DNA of 64,000 bases from NCBI GenBank assembly GCA_963693315.1, contig OY856186.1:233343541-233407540 (forward strand), in the 5' to 3' direction. Below the pieces are notes generated by a model that searched no databases, had not been told where the DNA came from, and saw only the letters and a program-made list of their open reading frames with translations. This DNA is from Diogma glabrata (taxonomy: Eukaryota; Arthropoda; Insecta; Diptera; Cylindrotomidae). The position numbers were made by a program, and so were the translations under genes. This document shows positions 1 to 12,140 of the stretch, piece after piece. Numbering within the stretch: position 1 is the first letter of the stretch; each line of letters opens with the position of its first letter.

Positions 1-452
1 ATTAAACTGCTTGATGAAGCAAGCATTAATCTCGCTAGATTTTACAGCTACTTTTTAATTGTACGAATTTTAAAGATATCTTAAAATTAAAATTATTTTG
101 TGCAAACCGCCGTTTATAAATTTTTATATAAATCTGTCTAATGATTAATTTGTTTTTCCACGCATTCATGGATTTTTTAAAAATAAAATATAAGTAAGGA
201 AGGTGCGATTGGAATAAAAAAATTTGTTAAAATACTTATCAGTGTTCGCCACAACCGCACGGCAGAAGTGAAGACTTCATTAGCAATCGCAATCAATTGA
301 TATCGTATTAGTAGTATTTGGATCGTATTAGTAGAATAAATGAGAAACAAATCAGAACGATAAACCGCTAACTACACACACTAACCTCACAATGTAAACC
401 AAATAATTGTCAAAACAGCACTCATATGCCAATAGCAGGGACTAAAGTACGC

Positions 453-1427
453 CGTTACCACATGGACGAAGAAGGCAAAATCAACACAAAGCATCTGCAT
501 AGACAACATAACTATTCCTACAGTGAAAAATCCGAGACTGCTGGGTGTAACATTCGACCCACTGCTTAAATTCAATGCTCATGCACAGCTAATAAATTCA
601 AGTTTGAAAAACAGGAACAACGCATTGAAAGCACTAGCGGGTAGTTCATGGGGCTAAGATAAAGACACGATCTTAACAACGTACAAAGCAATAGGAAGAC
701 CAATTATAAATTATGCTGCACCCATATGGACCACTCAAGTTGCCAACACTCACTGGAATAAGCTACAAACAACACAAAATGCTGCCTTGCGAACCGCAAC
801 CATGTCACCTGATGGCCCACCGTGATCACTTACACGAGGAAAGTAACATATTGCCGGTCCGTGAACATAATGAAATGCTAACCAAACAATACCTATTGGC
901 CTGTCACAAGGAGCAACATCCTTGCAATGACACCTTAACTATGATAGACCACCCAGAGATATAAGGAAGACAGCAAGATGCTTTTTGCAGATATCAGAGA
1001 TAGCCAGGTTACTGGTAACATCGACGAATCTACATATAGAACAGGCTTAAAAACACTCCCACCAAAACGGTCGAAAATGCAATAAAGAACTATATTCCAA
1101 ATCGTGTTCTAAATAAAAAGCCACCAAAAGACGCTGCCAAAGAGGTCCAATTGCCCCGTAGCACTAGATCCATCCTAGCTCAGCTTAGATCCGGTTGGTC
1201 ACGCATCCTAAACAACTACATGAGTAGAATTGATTCTGAAATTATTGACAAGTGTCCCGCATGTGAGGGCACGCCACACGATGTAGACCACCTATTTAAT
1301 TGTCCTGAAAATGTAGCCAACTTGACGAAGGAAGATTTGTGGTACCGCCCAAGGGCAGTAGCAGAGTTCCTCAACCTGGACATGGAACCGGAGGATTAGC
1401 CCCAAAACTGTCGCCACAGTAACAAAA
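453..1427 (+). mobile_element. 5'-truncated LINE copy, ORF2 C-terminus (array copy 1)
   Basis: The only part left of this non-LTR retrotransposon is the region after the RT core. In broken frames it reads LLGVTFDPLLKFNAHAQL and GRPIINYAAPIW, then an intact 82-codon stretch with LAQLRSGWSRILNNYMSRI and a cysteine-histidine motif CPACEGTPHDVDHLFNCP. This tail is typical of jockey/I-group LINEs. The 12-base word ACTAAAGTACGC lies immediately before (441-452) and after (1428-1439), so this is a bona fide insertion into repeat family X with a target-site duplication. A TAG at 1397-1399 cuts the ORF slightly early. The copy is dead. Confidence 0.85.
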
Positions 1428-1780
1428 ACTAAAGTACGCGTGGTTGTCACACCCATAGATCAACAAGATCAAATTTTACAAATCTTCCTGCGGAAAGCTA
1501 AGCAAATTCATTGGTATTAATGCGCATTGTTGCTGTTTGCAGCTAATCGTTCCTACCTCAGTAGGGGGTATGCGCAGAGAAACTTTCAGCTTTTACAAAA
1601 ATAACGAAGGTCTGGCCGTCGCGGGCTCTTAGTCTATTAAAAAATGATAGATAGATTATTATTAACTTCCCGATATGGGAAGTTATTGTTTTTGGGTCGA
1701 TTTTCGAAATCAGAATTTTTATGATATCTTTACGTTTCATGACCTCCTGAAGCTGTTTAGACTATTTTTAGCTGGCAGTC

Positions 1781-1838
<58 letters not shown>

Positions 1839-1843
1839 TGTAT
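1781..1843 (+). repeat. (GT)n microsatellite, long allele
   Basis: About 30 GT dinucleotides with single A interruptions sit inside the array unit. The same position carries far fewer repeats in the other units (6042-6072 and 11034-11062). This is the most variable site between the units. Confidence 0.95.
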
Positions 1844-2056
1844 ATCGCTGTGGAGAATTTTTGCTCAACGCTTTCTCAACGACGGATGGGTCGATTTGAA
1901 CGAAAATGGTCGCAATCGATGTATCTTGTCGTAACTTAGAGCCCAGTCCTTTTCTAGCGAAATTAAATTATTTGTATTTTAGTGGTTTCCAAAAAACTGA
2001 AAATCATTTCTTGCAAATATCATGAGATTAAATAATGCTATTAAGGTCATGAAGCT

Positions 2057-3609
2057 ATTGAATGACTTGTTTGTCATTCTTTTTAGAACCTTTAAGAAAA
2101 TTATTAAGGATGGCTTGATTGCCACCAGCGTAAGGTATGAAACGACGGTAGAAACTAATCATACCTAGAAAACGACGGAGTTGCCTAACGGTTTCTGAAC
2201 GATCGAAATTGTTGATCGCATCGACACGTTCTTAAGTCGGCTTAATTCCAGTCGAGTCAATGTGATGTCCTAAAAAGTCAACGTTGGTTTTTGCGAAGTT
2301 GCAGTTTTCAACGTTGATGATGAGACCTGCGTTTGAAAGACGCTCAAAAACAGTTCGAAGATGTGTGAGGTGTTCCTCAAAAGTTTTAGAAGCAATAAGG
2401 AGGTCATCAATATAGATGAAACAAAAGTCAAGGTCTCGAAGTAATGAATGCATGAACCGTTGAAATGATTGCGCAGCGTTTCGCAATCCGAATGTCATTC
2501 GAACGAATTCGAAGAGTCCAAACGGTGTGGATATTGCTGTTGTCGTGTTCATCAATAGGAATTTGATGATAAGCACAAACGAGATCGATAGTTGAGAAAA
2601 TGTTGCATTCATATAATTGTTGAGTAAAATCCTAAATATGAGGGATAGGATATTTATCAGGAGTTGTCACATTATTAAGAGCAAGGTAATCACCGCAAGG
2701 TCTCCACTCGCCGTTCTTCTTTTTGACGAGGTGGAGAGGGGTTGACCATGGGCTGTTAGAAGGTCGACAAATACCTTGAGCCAACATGGTGTCGAATTCG
2801 GTCTTGACTGTCGCCAATTTGTCCACGCGTTTCGATAACGTGCGTAACGTTATTTTTGACCGGTAAAGCAAGATCACTTGCAGAAGTTAAATTTTTGTAA
2901 TTCCTTAGAATATTGCAGGACAGCAGGATCAACAGAATTGTCAATTGTTGTTAAAGTGGGGACTGGAGAAGTGGAGATTTCAGCGACAGCGAACAAGTTG
3001 GTAAGTGGATCGACAAGTCGTCGGGTTTTGATATCCACTAAGAGACCATACTTATTTAAAAAGTCAGCGCCAAGTATAAGCATGGTAACGTCCGCGATAA
3101 TACAGGTCTGACAGAACGAATTCGTGGGATCGTGTACCATACGTTGATTTTTGTGTTGTTCGCTACATAGAGTGGGAAATCAGAAAGTTTAGAGAGTTTT
3201 TCTTCCACAGTAGCTGGAAGAACAGACACTTCGAAGAAATATCTGGTGTAATGATGCCTAGAACATGACCATATTTGGCCTCTTGCGATTTAATTTTTGA
3301 AATTCGGAATTGCTCTTCCAAAATTGTAAACCAGGTGTCTGGTTGATCTTTCCAGAAAGGAGGAACTTTAATAGAAATCGGGCTAATTTGTATTGCCTCT
3401 TGATATTTTGGTTCTGCAGAACAATATGGGAAAACATTTTGAGGTCTTTGAACATAGGTTGCAGATGTTCCTTGATCTTCATTAGCTTCCATAAAGGCTC
3501 TAGCCCGTTCATTAACTAGAGTTTGGAGCTCTTCTTCCGTAAAGGAATATTTTTGAGGTGTATCAGCGTCATCAGAAGGATCCATAGCCGAAGTTAAATG
3601 AACTTGCAA
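2057..3609 (-). pseudogene. Ty3/gypsy gag-RT remnant with internal deletion
   Basis: This is the array duplicate of 6286-8602. It has lost the 764 bases equivalent to 7463-8226, the end of gag, the zinc finger and the start of protease including the DTG active site. The junction ACTTCG/AAGAAATATC at about 3233 shows one base of microhomology. The RT segment, including the YIDD motif, matches the other copy. Confidence 0.88.
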
Positions 3610-4713
3610 CAGTTTTTCCTCGACCTAAAAGATACGGCGACTAGAAAGTAAAGAATTGCGTCGAAAAATACTTTAATCGGGTGAAAAATACTCAAATCGG
3701 GTTGCTTTTTAACTTTTAACCTTTAATCGTGTTAAAAAAAATACTTTAATCGGGGATATTGAACTGCCAATATAAATGAGGAAAATGCAATTAACAATAG
3801 CCCAAGCAAATAAGAATTTCCTTAAATAAATTTATAAAATTTAATATTTTTAAGCAAAATGAAACAATCTACTATTTTAAATTTCGAAAAACAAAAAAAA
3901 ATAAATTAAACAATAAATTTGATACTTTAATGTTGTTGTCTTGAATCCGTTGTAAGCTAGTTCCTTGTCGGATGGTCACCAATTTATAGCTGCTAGAAGT
4001 GTTCCAATATATATTATTAATATATATATTATTATATATATATATTATTTATTGCCACGATGATACTTTAAATTCTAATTTACGTATTCACACTGCATAT
4101 AATTTGAAATCAAAAACAACATAGTAAGTAAACTAACTTTCAATATTTTGTTCCATTATATTATTATTATATTATTGACACGTATCTTACAAGCACTATA
4201 TTTAAGACTTAAAATTTTGCAAAATAACTTTTTGAAATTAAATTAAAAGTATATTCAGGGAATTAAACTGCTTGATGAAGCAAGCATTAATCTCGCTAGA
4301 TTTTACAGCTACTTTTTAATTGTACGAATTTTAAAGATATCTTAAAATTAAAATTATTTTGTGCAAACCGCCGTTTATAAATTTTTATATAAATCTGTCT
4401 AATGATTAATTTGTTTTTCCACGCATTCATGGATTTTTTAAAAATAAAATATAAGTAAGGAAGGTGCGATTGGAATAAAAAAATTTGTTAAAATACTTAT
4501 CAGTGTTCGCCACAACCGCACGGCAGAAGTGAAGACTTCATTAGCAATCGCAATCAATTGATATCGTATTAGTAGTATTTGGATCGTATTAGTAGAATAA
4601 ATGAGAAACAAATCAGAACGATAAACCGCTAACTACACACACTAACCTCACAATGTAAACCAAATAATTGTCAAAACAGCACTCATATGCCAATAGCAGG
4701 GACTAAAGTACGC

Positions 4714-5688
4714 CGTTACCACATGGACGAAGAAGGCAAAATCAACACAAAGCATCTGCATAGACAACATAACTATTCCTACAGTGAAAAATCCGAGACT
4801 GCTGGGTGTAACATTCGACCCACTGCTTAAATTCAATGCTCATGCACAGCTAATAAATTCAAGTTTGAAAAACAGGAACAACGCATTGAAAGCACTAGCG
4901 GGTAGTTCATGGGGCTAAGATAAAGACACGATCTTAACAACGTACAAAGCAATAGGAAGACCAATTATAAATTATGCTGCACCCATATGGACCACTCAAG
5001 TTGCCAACACTCACTGGAATAAGCTACAAACAACACAAAATGCTGCCTTGCGAACCGCAACCATGTCACCTGATGGCCCACCGTGATCACTTACACGAGG
5101 AAAGTAACATATTGCCGGTCCGTGAACATAATGAAATGCTAACCAAACAATACCTATTGGCCTGTCACAAGGAGCAACATCCTTGCAATGACACCTTAAC
5201 TATGATAGACCACCCAGAGATATAAGGAAGACAGCAAGATGCTTTTTGTAGATATCAGAGATAGCCAGGTTACTGGTAACATCGACGAATCTACATATAG
5301 AACAGGCTTAAAAACACTCCCACCAAAACGGTCGAAAATGCAATAAAGAACTATATTCCAAATCGTGTTCTAAATAAAAAGCCACCAAAAGACGCTGCCA
5401 AAGAGGTCCAATTGCCCCGTAGCACTAGATCCATCCTAGCTCAGCTTAGATCCGGTTGGTCACGCATCCTAAACAACTACATGAGTAGAATTGATTCTGA
5501 AATTATTGACAAGTGTCCCGCATGTGAGGGCACGCCACACGATGTAGACCACCTATTTAATTGTCCTGAAAATGTAGCCAACTTGACGAAGGAAGATTTG
5601 TGGTACCGCCCAAGGGCAGTAGCAGAGTTCCTCAACCTGGACATGGAACCGGAGGATTAGCCCCAAAACTGTCGCCACAGTAACAAAA
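4714..5688 (+). mobile_element. 5'-truncated LINE copy (array copy 2)
   Basis: This is the array duplicate of 453-1427 at a constant offset of 4261, with the same flanking ACTAAAGTACGC duplication and the same early TAG. At least one base differs (near 5249, T for C). It arose by tandem duplication, not by a separate insertion. Confidence 0.85.
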
Positions 5689-6041
5689 ACTAAAGTACGC
5701 GTGGTTGTCACACCCATAGATCAACAAGATCAAATTTTACAAATCTTCCTGCGGAAAGCTAAGCAAATTCATTGGTATTAATGCGCATTGTTGCTGTTTG
5801 CAGCTAATCGTTCCTACCTCAGTAGGGGGTATGCGCAGAGAAACTTTCAGCTTTTACAAAAATAACGAAGGTCTGGCCGTCGCGGGCTCTTAGTCTATTA
5901 AAAAATGATAGATAGATTATTATTAACTTCCCGATATGGGAAGTTATTGTTTTTGGGTCGATTTTCGAAATCAGAATTTTTATGATATCTTTACGTTTCA
6001 TGACCTCCTGAAGCTGTTTAGACTATTTTTAGCTGGCAGTC

Positions 6042-6072
6042 TGTATGTGTGTGTGTGTGTGTGTGTGTGTAT
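6042..6072 (+). repeat. (GT)n microsatellite, short allele of unit A
   Basis: Paralogous to 1781-1843 but 32 bases shorter, which accounts exactly for the offset change from 4261 to 4229 between the first two array copies. Confidence 0.95.
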
Positions 6073-6285
6073 ATCGCTGTGGAGAATTTTTGCTCAACGC
6101 TTTCTCAACGACGGATGGGTCGATTTGAACGAAAATGGTCGCAATCGATGTATCTTGTCGTAACTTAGAGCCCAGTCCTTTTCTAGCGAAATTAAATTAT
6201 TTGTATTTTAGTGGTTTCCAAAAAACTGAAAATCATTTCTTGCAAATATCATGAGATTAAATAATGCTATTAAGGTCATGAAGCT

Positions 6286-8602
6286 ATTGAATGACTTGTT
6301 TGTCATTCTTTTTAGAACCTTTAAGAAAATTATTAAGGATGGCTTGATTGCCACCAGCGTAAGGTATGAAACGACGGTAGAAACTAATCATACCTAGAAA
6401 ACGACGGAGTTGCCTAACGGTTTCTGAACGATCGAAATTGTTGATCGCATCGACACGTTCTTAAGTCGGCTTAATTCCAGTCGAGTCAATGTGATGTCCT
6501 AAAAAGTCAACGTTGGTTTTTGCGAAGTTGCAGTTTTCAACGTTGATGATGAGACCTGCGTTTGAAAGACGCTCAAAAACAGTTCGAAGATGTGTGAGGT
6601 GTTCCTCAAAAGTTTTAGAAGCAATAAGGAGGTCATCAATATAGATGAAACAAAAGTCAAGGTCTCGAAGTAATGAATGCATGAACCGTTGAAATGATTG
6701 CGCAGCGTTTCGCAATCCGAATGTCATTCGAACGAATTCGAAGAGTCCAAACGGTGTGGATATTGCTGTTGTCGTGTTCATCAATAGGAATTTGATGATA
6801 AGCACAAACGAGATCGATAGTTGAGAAAATGTTGCATTCATATAATTGTTGAGTAAAATCCTAAATATGAGGGATAGGATATTTATCAGGAGTTGTCACA
6901 TTATTAAGAGCAAGGTAATCACCGCAAGGTCTCCACTCGCCGTTCTTCTTTTTGACGAGGTGGAGAGGGGTTGACCATGGGCTGTTAGAAGGTCGACAAA
7001 TACCTTGAGCCAACATGGTGTCGAATTCGGTCTTGACTGTCGCCAATTTGTCCACGCGTTTCGATAACGTGCGTAACGTTATTTTTGACCGGTAAAGCAA
7101 GATCACTTGCAGAAGTTAAATTTTTGTAATTCCTTAGAATATTGCAGGACAGCAGGATCAACAGAATTGTCAATTGTTGTTAAAGTGGGGACTGGAGAAG
7201 TGGAGATTTCAGCGACAGCGAACAAGTTGGTAAGTGGATCGACAAGTCGTCGGGTTTTGATATCCACTAAGAGACCATACTTATTTAAAAAGTCAGCGCC
7301 AAGTATAAGCATGGTAACGTCCGCGATAATACAGGTCTGACAGAACGAATTCGTGGGATCGTGTACCATACGTTGATTTTTGTGTTGTTCGCTACATAGA
7401 GTGGGAAATCAGAAAGTTTAGAGAGTTTTTCTTCCACAGTAGCTGGAAGAACAGACACTTCGGCCCCAGTATCGACTAAAAAGGATTTTCGAGAAAATCG
7501 GTCATAAACAAGAAGACGGAGCTGAGTTTGGCTGTTATCACATGCCGCCACTTGTGACGAGCCATTTAGTTTTTTGAAAATTTTGACTGAAAAGAAGAAT
7601 TTTGGCTGCTAGGTTTAAAGTGCTTGCACTTTGGGTCACAGCGTTTTGCTCAAATTTGTGGTGATAGTAACATCCACCATCAAAGATTTGTAACCTAGAT
7701 CTAGATCTTGGGCGATAGCGGAATCGACTAGGCGTGTGATCTCGACTGTAGTTTCGGTCCTTGGACCTACTTTTACTGTTGTTAAAGCTGTCAAATTAGA
7801 TAGTGTTAAGGAGAGTGGACTGGAGTTCGTTGAACTTCGCAGTCAAAGAAGATATTTCATTAGCATAATTGTTTGCAGGAGAGGTAACTGCCATTATAGA
7901 ATTTCCTATATGAGCAGCGTAGACGCGATCAGCCAGTTTGGCTGTCGTAGTTAGATCGAGATTTACCACAGCTAGTGCTGTGCGCACAGAGGCAGGAAGT
8001 TTTTCTTCCCAGAGCAATTTGAGTACATCCTCAGAAAAAGCGTTTTATGCCTCACGGGACATTTCCCTGGGAAGTTGTGAGGGCTTACGATCGCCGAGAT
8101 CCATTCCTCTAAGCACGTTTCTAATACGATCTGTAGTGCTAGAGGTAAGACGATGAAGAAGGGCGGATTTCACCTGGTCGTACGGATTTGCTCCCTTAGT
8201 TGCCGTAAGGACGTCCCAGATTATGGAAGAAATATCTGGTGTAATGATGCCTAGAACATGACCATATTTGGCCTCTTGCGATTTAATTTTTGAAATTCGG
8301 AATTGCTCTTCCAAAATTGTAAACCAGGTGTCTGGTTGATCTTTCCAGAAAGGAGGAACTTTAATAGAAATCGGGCTAATTTGTATTGCCTCTTGATATT
8401 TTGGTTCTGCAGAACAATATGGGAAAACATTTTGAGGTCTTTGAACATAGGTTGCAGATGTTCCTTGATCTTCATTAGCTTCCATAAAGGCTCTAGCCCG
8501 TTCATTAACTAGAGTTTGGAGCTCTTCTTCCGTAAAGGAATATTTTTGAGGTGTATCAGCGTCATCAGAAGGATCCATAGCCGAAGTTAAATGAACTTGC
8601 AA
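6286..8602 (-). pseudogene. Ty3/gypsy gag-protease-RT remnant, CsRn1-like
   Basis: The minus strand carries a decayed gag-pol. Gag starts at the ATG at 8602-8600 (MQVHLTSAMDPSDDAD) and runs in frame to 8045, then continues past a stop. A zinc-finger-like region near 7620-7690 reads CYYHHKF in one frame and CDPKCKHF in the next, the unusual Cys-His-Cys-Cys pattern of CsRn1-clade elements, now frameshifted. The protease has the active-site motif DTGAEVSVLP (around 7480-7420). RT begins in two overlapping frames ([17 protein letters not shown]) and includes FGLFEFVRMTFGLRNAAQ and the catalytic YIDD at about 6645-6634. The element stops at 6286, the array breakpoint, so RNase H and integrase are missing. 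Several stops and frameshifts make it non-functional. Confidence 0.88.
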
Positions 8603-8959
8603 CAGTTTTTCCTCGACCTAAAAGATACGGCGACTAGAAAGTAAAGAATTGCGTCGAAAAATACTTTAATCGGGTGAAAAATACTTAAATCGGGTTGCTT
8701 TTTAACTTTTAACCTTTAATCGTGTTAAAAAAAATACTTTAATCGGGGATATTGAACTGCCAATATAAATGAGGAAAATGCAATTAACAATAGCCCAAGC
8801 AAATAAGAATTTCCTTAAATAAATTTATAAAATTTAATATTTTTAAGCAAAATGAAACAATCTACTATTTTAAATTTCGAAAAACAAAAAAAAATAAATT
8901 AAACAATAAATTTGATACTTGAATGTTGTTGTCTTGAATCCGTTGTAAGCTAGTTCCTT

Positions 8960-8974
8960 GTCGGATGGTCACCA
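8960..8974 (-). promoter_or_regulatory. Putative gypsy primer-binding site (also at 3967-3981)
   Basis: On the minus strand, about 360 bases upstream of gag, the sequence reads TGGTGACCATCCGAC. CsRn1-type elements use the 3' end of tRNA-Trp and begin TGGTGACCCCGAC, so this is a near match with small changes. It would place the 5' LTR at higher coordinates, ending near 8975. I could not fix the LTR ends. Confidence 0.5.
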
Positions 8975-9675
8975 ATTTATAGCTGCTAGAAGTGTTCCAA
9001 TATATATTATTAATATATATATTATTATATATATATATTATTTATTGCCACGATGATACTTTAAATTCTAATTTACGTATTCACACTGCATATAATTTGA
9101 AATCAAAAACAACATAGTAAGTAAACTAACTTTCAATATTTTGTTCCATTATATTATTATTATATTATTGACACGTATCTTACAAGCACTATATTTAAGA
9201 CTTAAAATTTTGCAAAATAACTTTTTGAAATTAAATTAAAAGTATATTCAGGGAATTAAACTGCTTGATGAAGCAAGCATTAATCTCGCTAGATTTTACA
9301 GCTACTTTTTAATTGTACGAATTTTAAAGATATCTTAAAATTAAAATTATTTTGTGCAAACCGCCGTTTATAAATTTTTATATAAATCTGTCTAATGATT
9401 AATTTGTTTTTCCACGCATTCATGGATTTTTTAAAAATAAAATATAAGTAAGGAAGGTGCGATTGGAATAAAAAAATTTGTTAAAATACTTATCAGTGTT
9501 CGCCACAACCGCACGGCAGAAGTGAAGACTTCATTAGCAATCGCAATCAATTGATATCGTATTAGTAGTATTTGGATCGTATTAGTAGAATAAATGAGAA
9601 ACAAATCAGAACGATAAACCGCTAACTACACACACTAACCTCACAATGTAAACCAAATAATTGTCAAAACAGCAC
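8975..9675 (-). mobile_element. Possible gypsy LTR and flank (no gene)
   Basis: This AT-rich stretch lies between the putative primer-binding site and the family X sequence. It includes a TATATA-rich patch at 9000-9045. Reading the minus strand from 9675 it begins TGTTTTGAC, a plausible LTR start. Without a second LTR for comparison the assignment is inference. The same stretch occurs at 3982-4682 and in part at 1-421. Confidence 0.3.
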
Positions 9676-9706
9676 TCATATGCCAATAGCAGGGACTAAA
9701 GTACGC

Positions 9707-10681
9707 CGTTACCACATGGACGAAGAAGGCAAAATCAACACAAAGCATCTGCATAGACAACATAACTATTCCTACAGTGAAAAATCCGAGACTGCTGGGT
9801 GTAACATTCGACCCACTGCTTAAATTCAATGCTCATGCACAGCTAATAAATTCAAGTTTGAAAAACAGGAACAACGCATTGAAAGCACTAGCGGGTAGTT
9901 CATGGGGCTAAGATAAAGACACGATCTTAACAACGTACAAAGCAATAGGAAGACCAATTATAAATTATGCTGCACCCATATGGACCACTCAAGTTGCCAA
10001 CACTCACTGGAATAAGCTACAAACAACACAAAATGCTGCCTTGCGAACCGCAACCATGTCACCTGATGGCCCACCGTGATCACTTACACGAGGAAAGTAA
10101 CATATTGCCGGTCCGTGAACATAATGAAATGCTAACCAAACAATACCTATTGGCCTGTCACAAGGAGCAACATCCTTGCAATGACACCTTAACTATGATA
10201 GACCACCCAGAGATATAAGGAAGACAGCAAGATGCTTTTTGCAGATATCAGAGATAGCCAGGTTACTGGTAACATCGACGAATCTACATATAGAACAGGC
10301 TTAAAAACACTCCCACCAAAACGGTCGAAAATGCAATAAAGAACTATATTCCAAATCGTGTTCTAAATAAAAAGCCACCAAAAGACGCTGCCAAAGAGGT
10401 CCAATTGCCCCGTAGCACTAGATCCATCCTAGCTCAGCTGAGATCCGGTTGGTCACGCATCCTAAACAACTACATGAGTAGAATTGATTCTGAAATTATT
10501 GACAAGTGTCCCGCATGTGAGGGCACGCCACACGATGTAGACCACCTATTTAATTGTCCTGAAAATGTAGCCAACTTGACGAAGGAAGATTTGTGGTACC
10601 GCCCAAGGGCAGTAGCAGAGTTCCTCAACCTGGACATGAAACCGGAGGATTACCCCCAAAACTGTCGCCACAGTAACAAAA
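9707..10681 (+). mobile_element. 5'-truncated LINE copy (array copy 3)
   Basis: This is the third array duplicate. Here the early stop is absent: TAC at 10651-10653 replaces TAG, and the ORF runs on 11 codons to a stop inside the target-site duplication. That is probably the ancestral state. Copies 1 and 2 share the derived TAG, so they are more closely related to each other than to this one. Confidence 0.85.
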
Positions 10682-10917
10682 ACTAAAGTACGCGTGGTTG
10701 TCACACCCATAGATCAACAAGATCAAATTTTACAAATCTTCCTGCGGAAAGCTAAGCAAATTCATTGGTATTAATGCGCATTGTTGCTGTTTGCAGCTAA
10801 TCGTTCCTACCTCAGTAGGGGGTATGCGCAGAGAAACTTTCAGCTTTTACAAAAATAACGAAGGTCTGGCCGTCGCGGGCTCTTAGTCTATTAAAAAATG
10901 ATAGATAGATTATTATT

Positions 10918-12140
10918 AACTTCCCGATATGGGAAGTTATTGTTTTTGGGTCGATTTTCGAAATCAGAATTTTTATGATATCTTTACGTTTCATGACCTC
11001 CTGAAGCTGTTTAGACTATTTTTAGCTGGCAGTCTGTATGTGTGTGTGTGTATGTGTGTGTATATCGCTGTGGAGAATTTTTGCTCAACGCTTTCTCAAC
11101 GACGGATGGGTCGATTTGAACGAAAATGGTCGCAATCGATGTATCTTGTCGTAACTTAGAGCCCAGTCCTTTTCTAGCGAAATTAAATCATTTGTATTTT
11201 AGTGGTTTCCAAAAAACTGAAAATCATTTCTTGCAAATATCATGAGATTAAATAATGCTATTAAGGTCATGAAGCTTCCATATTGTTTGTCATCATGTCA
11301 GACATTTATAATGAGGTTTGTATAAACAATTGTTATCCTAGTTTTGAGATTTTTAACAAAATGTGAAAAAAATACGTGTTATTTTCATTATGCAAACGCA
11401 TGATATCTAGATGAAACTTTGGTATGTAAATGAGCTGCAAACGCATCCGGGTTTACTTGATTATCAAAAACCTGAGTTTTTTTTCTAAATTTGACAAAAA
11501 AGTCAGAGGTTCGAGAGTAGATTGCTTGGTCAACTGTTTATTAGCTTCCCGATATAGTTCTTGTTTTTGGGTCGATTTTCAAAATCGAAATTTTTATAAT
11601 ATCTTTACGTTTCATCAAGACCTCCTGAAGCTGTTTAGGCTATTTTTAGCTGCCAGTATGTATGTGTGTGTGGGTATGTGCGTGTGTATCGTCGTATGTG
11701 GACAAAATTTGTCCAACGCTTTCTCAACAACGGATGATCCGATTTCAACTTTAATGGTCACAATCGATATATCTTGGCGTAACTTACAGCACAGTCCTTT
11801 TCTAATGAAATCATTTATTTTTTAGGGGTTTCCAAAAAACTGAAAATCGTCTCTTGCAAATATTACGAGAATAAATAATACTATCAAGACCATTTACCTC
11901 CCATTTTGTTTGTCATCATGTCAGACATTTATAATGACATTTGTATAAACAATTGCTATCTTACTTTTTGAGTCTTTTGAAATTTGAAGAATAGGTGTTA
12001 TTTTCATTACGCAAACGCATGAGAACTTGATGAAACTTTTGAATTAAAATGAGCTACAAACGCATCCGGGTTTATTTGAATATGGAAAATATGCTATTTT
12101 GAATGAGCTATTTTCAAAATTTGGCAAAGGAGTCGGAGAG
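10918..12140 (+). repeat. Two diverged ~0.6 kb repeat monomers with a GT-rich core
   Basis: A monomer beginning CTTCCCGATATGG, with TTTTGGGTCGATTTTC, a TGTATGTGTG core, an AACGGATG segment and a final AAACGCATCCGGGTTTA, occurs from 10918. A diverged second copy follows from about 11543, with the ending repeated near 12058-12078. Its first part is also in every array unit (1671-2056 and 5932-6285). Such GT-cored repeats often belong to non-autonomous transposons, but I saw no terminal structures. No gene is present. Confidence 0.6.
11034..11062 (+). repeat. (GT)n microsatellite of unit B
   Basis: Paralogous to 1781-1843, short and with an internal A interruption. Confidence 0.95.

Larger units (their letters stand above)
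1..2056. repeat. Tail of a further tandem-array unit (partial)
   Basis: Bases 1-2056 are the same sequence as 4262-6285 and 9255-11276. The unit is cut off by the window start, so the array continues to the left. Content in order: about 420 bases that may be gypsy LTR or flank, a fragment of repeat family X, a truncated LINE, more family X, and a (GT)n-bearing repeat. Confidence 0.9.
2057..6285. repeat. Tandem-array unit A, 4229 bp
   Basis: The unit runs from inside the gypsy RT region to the sequence ending GGTCATGAAGCT. It matches the next unit almost base for base; I noticed only a handful of substitutions. It lacks 764 bases of gag and protease and has a different (GT)n length. The breakpoint is visible because the same GGTCATGAAGCT continues differently, into TCCATATTG, after the last unit at 11276. 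Confidence 0.88.
6286..11276. repeat. Tandem-array unit B, 4991 bp
   Basis: This is the last and longest unit. It keeps the gag and protease segment missing from unit A. Its right end runs into unduplicated flank, so 11276/11277 is the original right breakpoint of the duplication. Confidence 0.88.

Noticed and set aside
2878..3111. Plus-strand ORFs opposite the gypsy RT (also 7107-7340).
   Set aside because: They are antisense shadows of the minus-strand gypsy reading frame.
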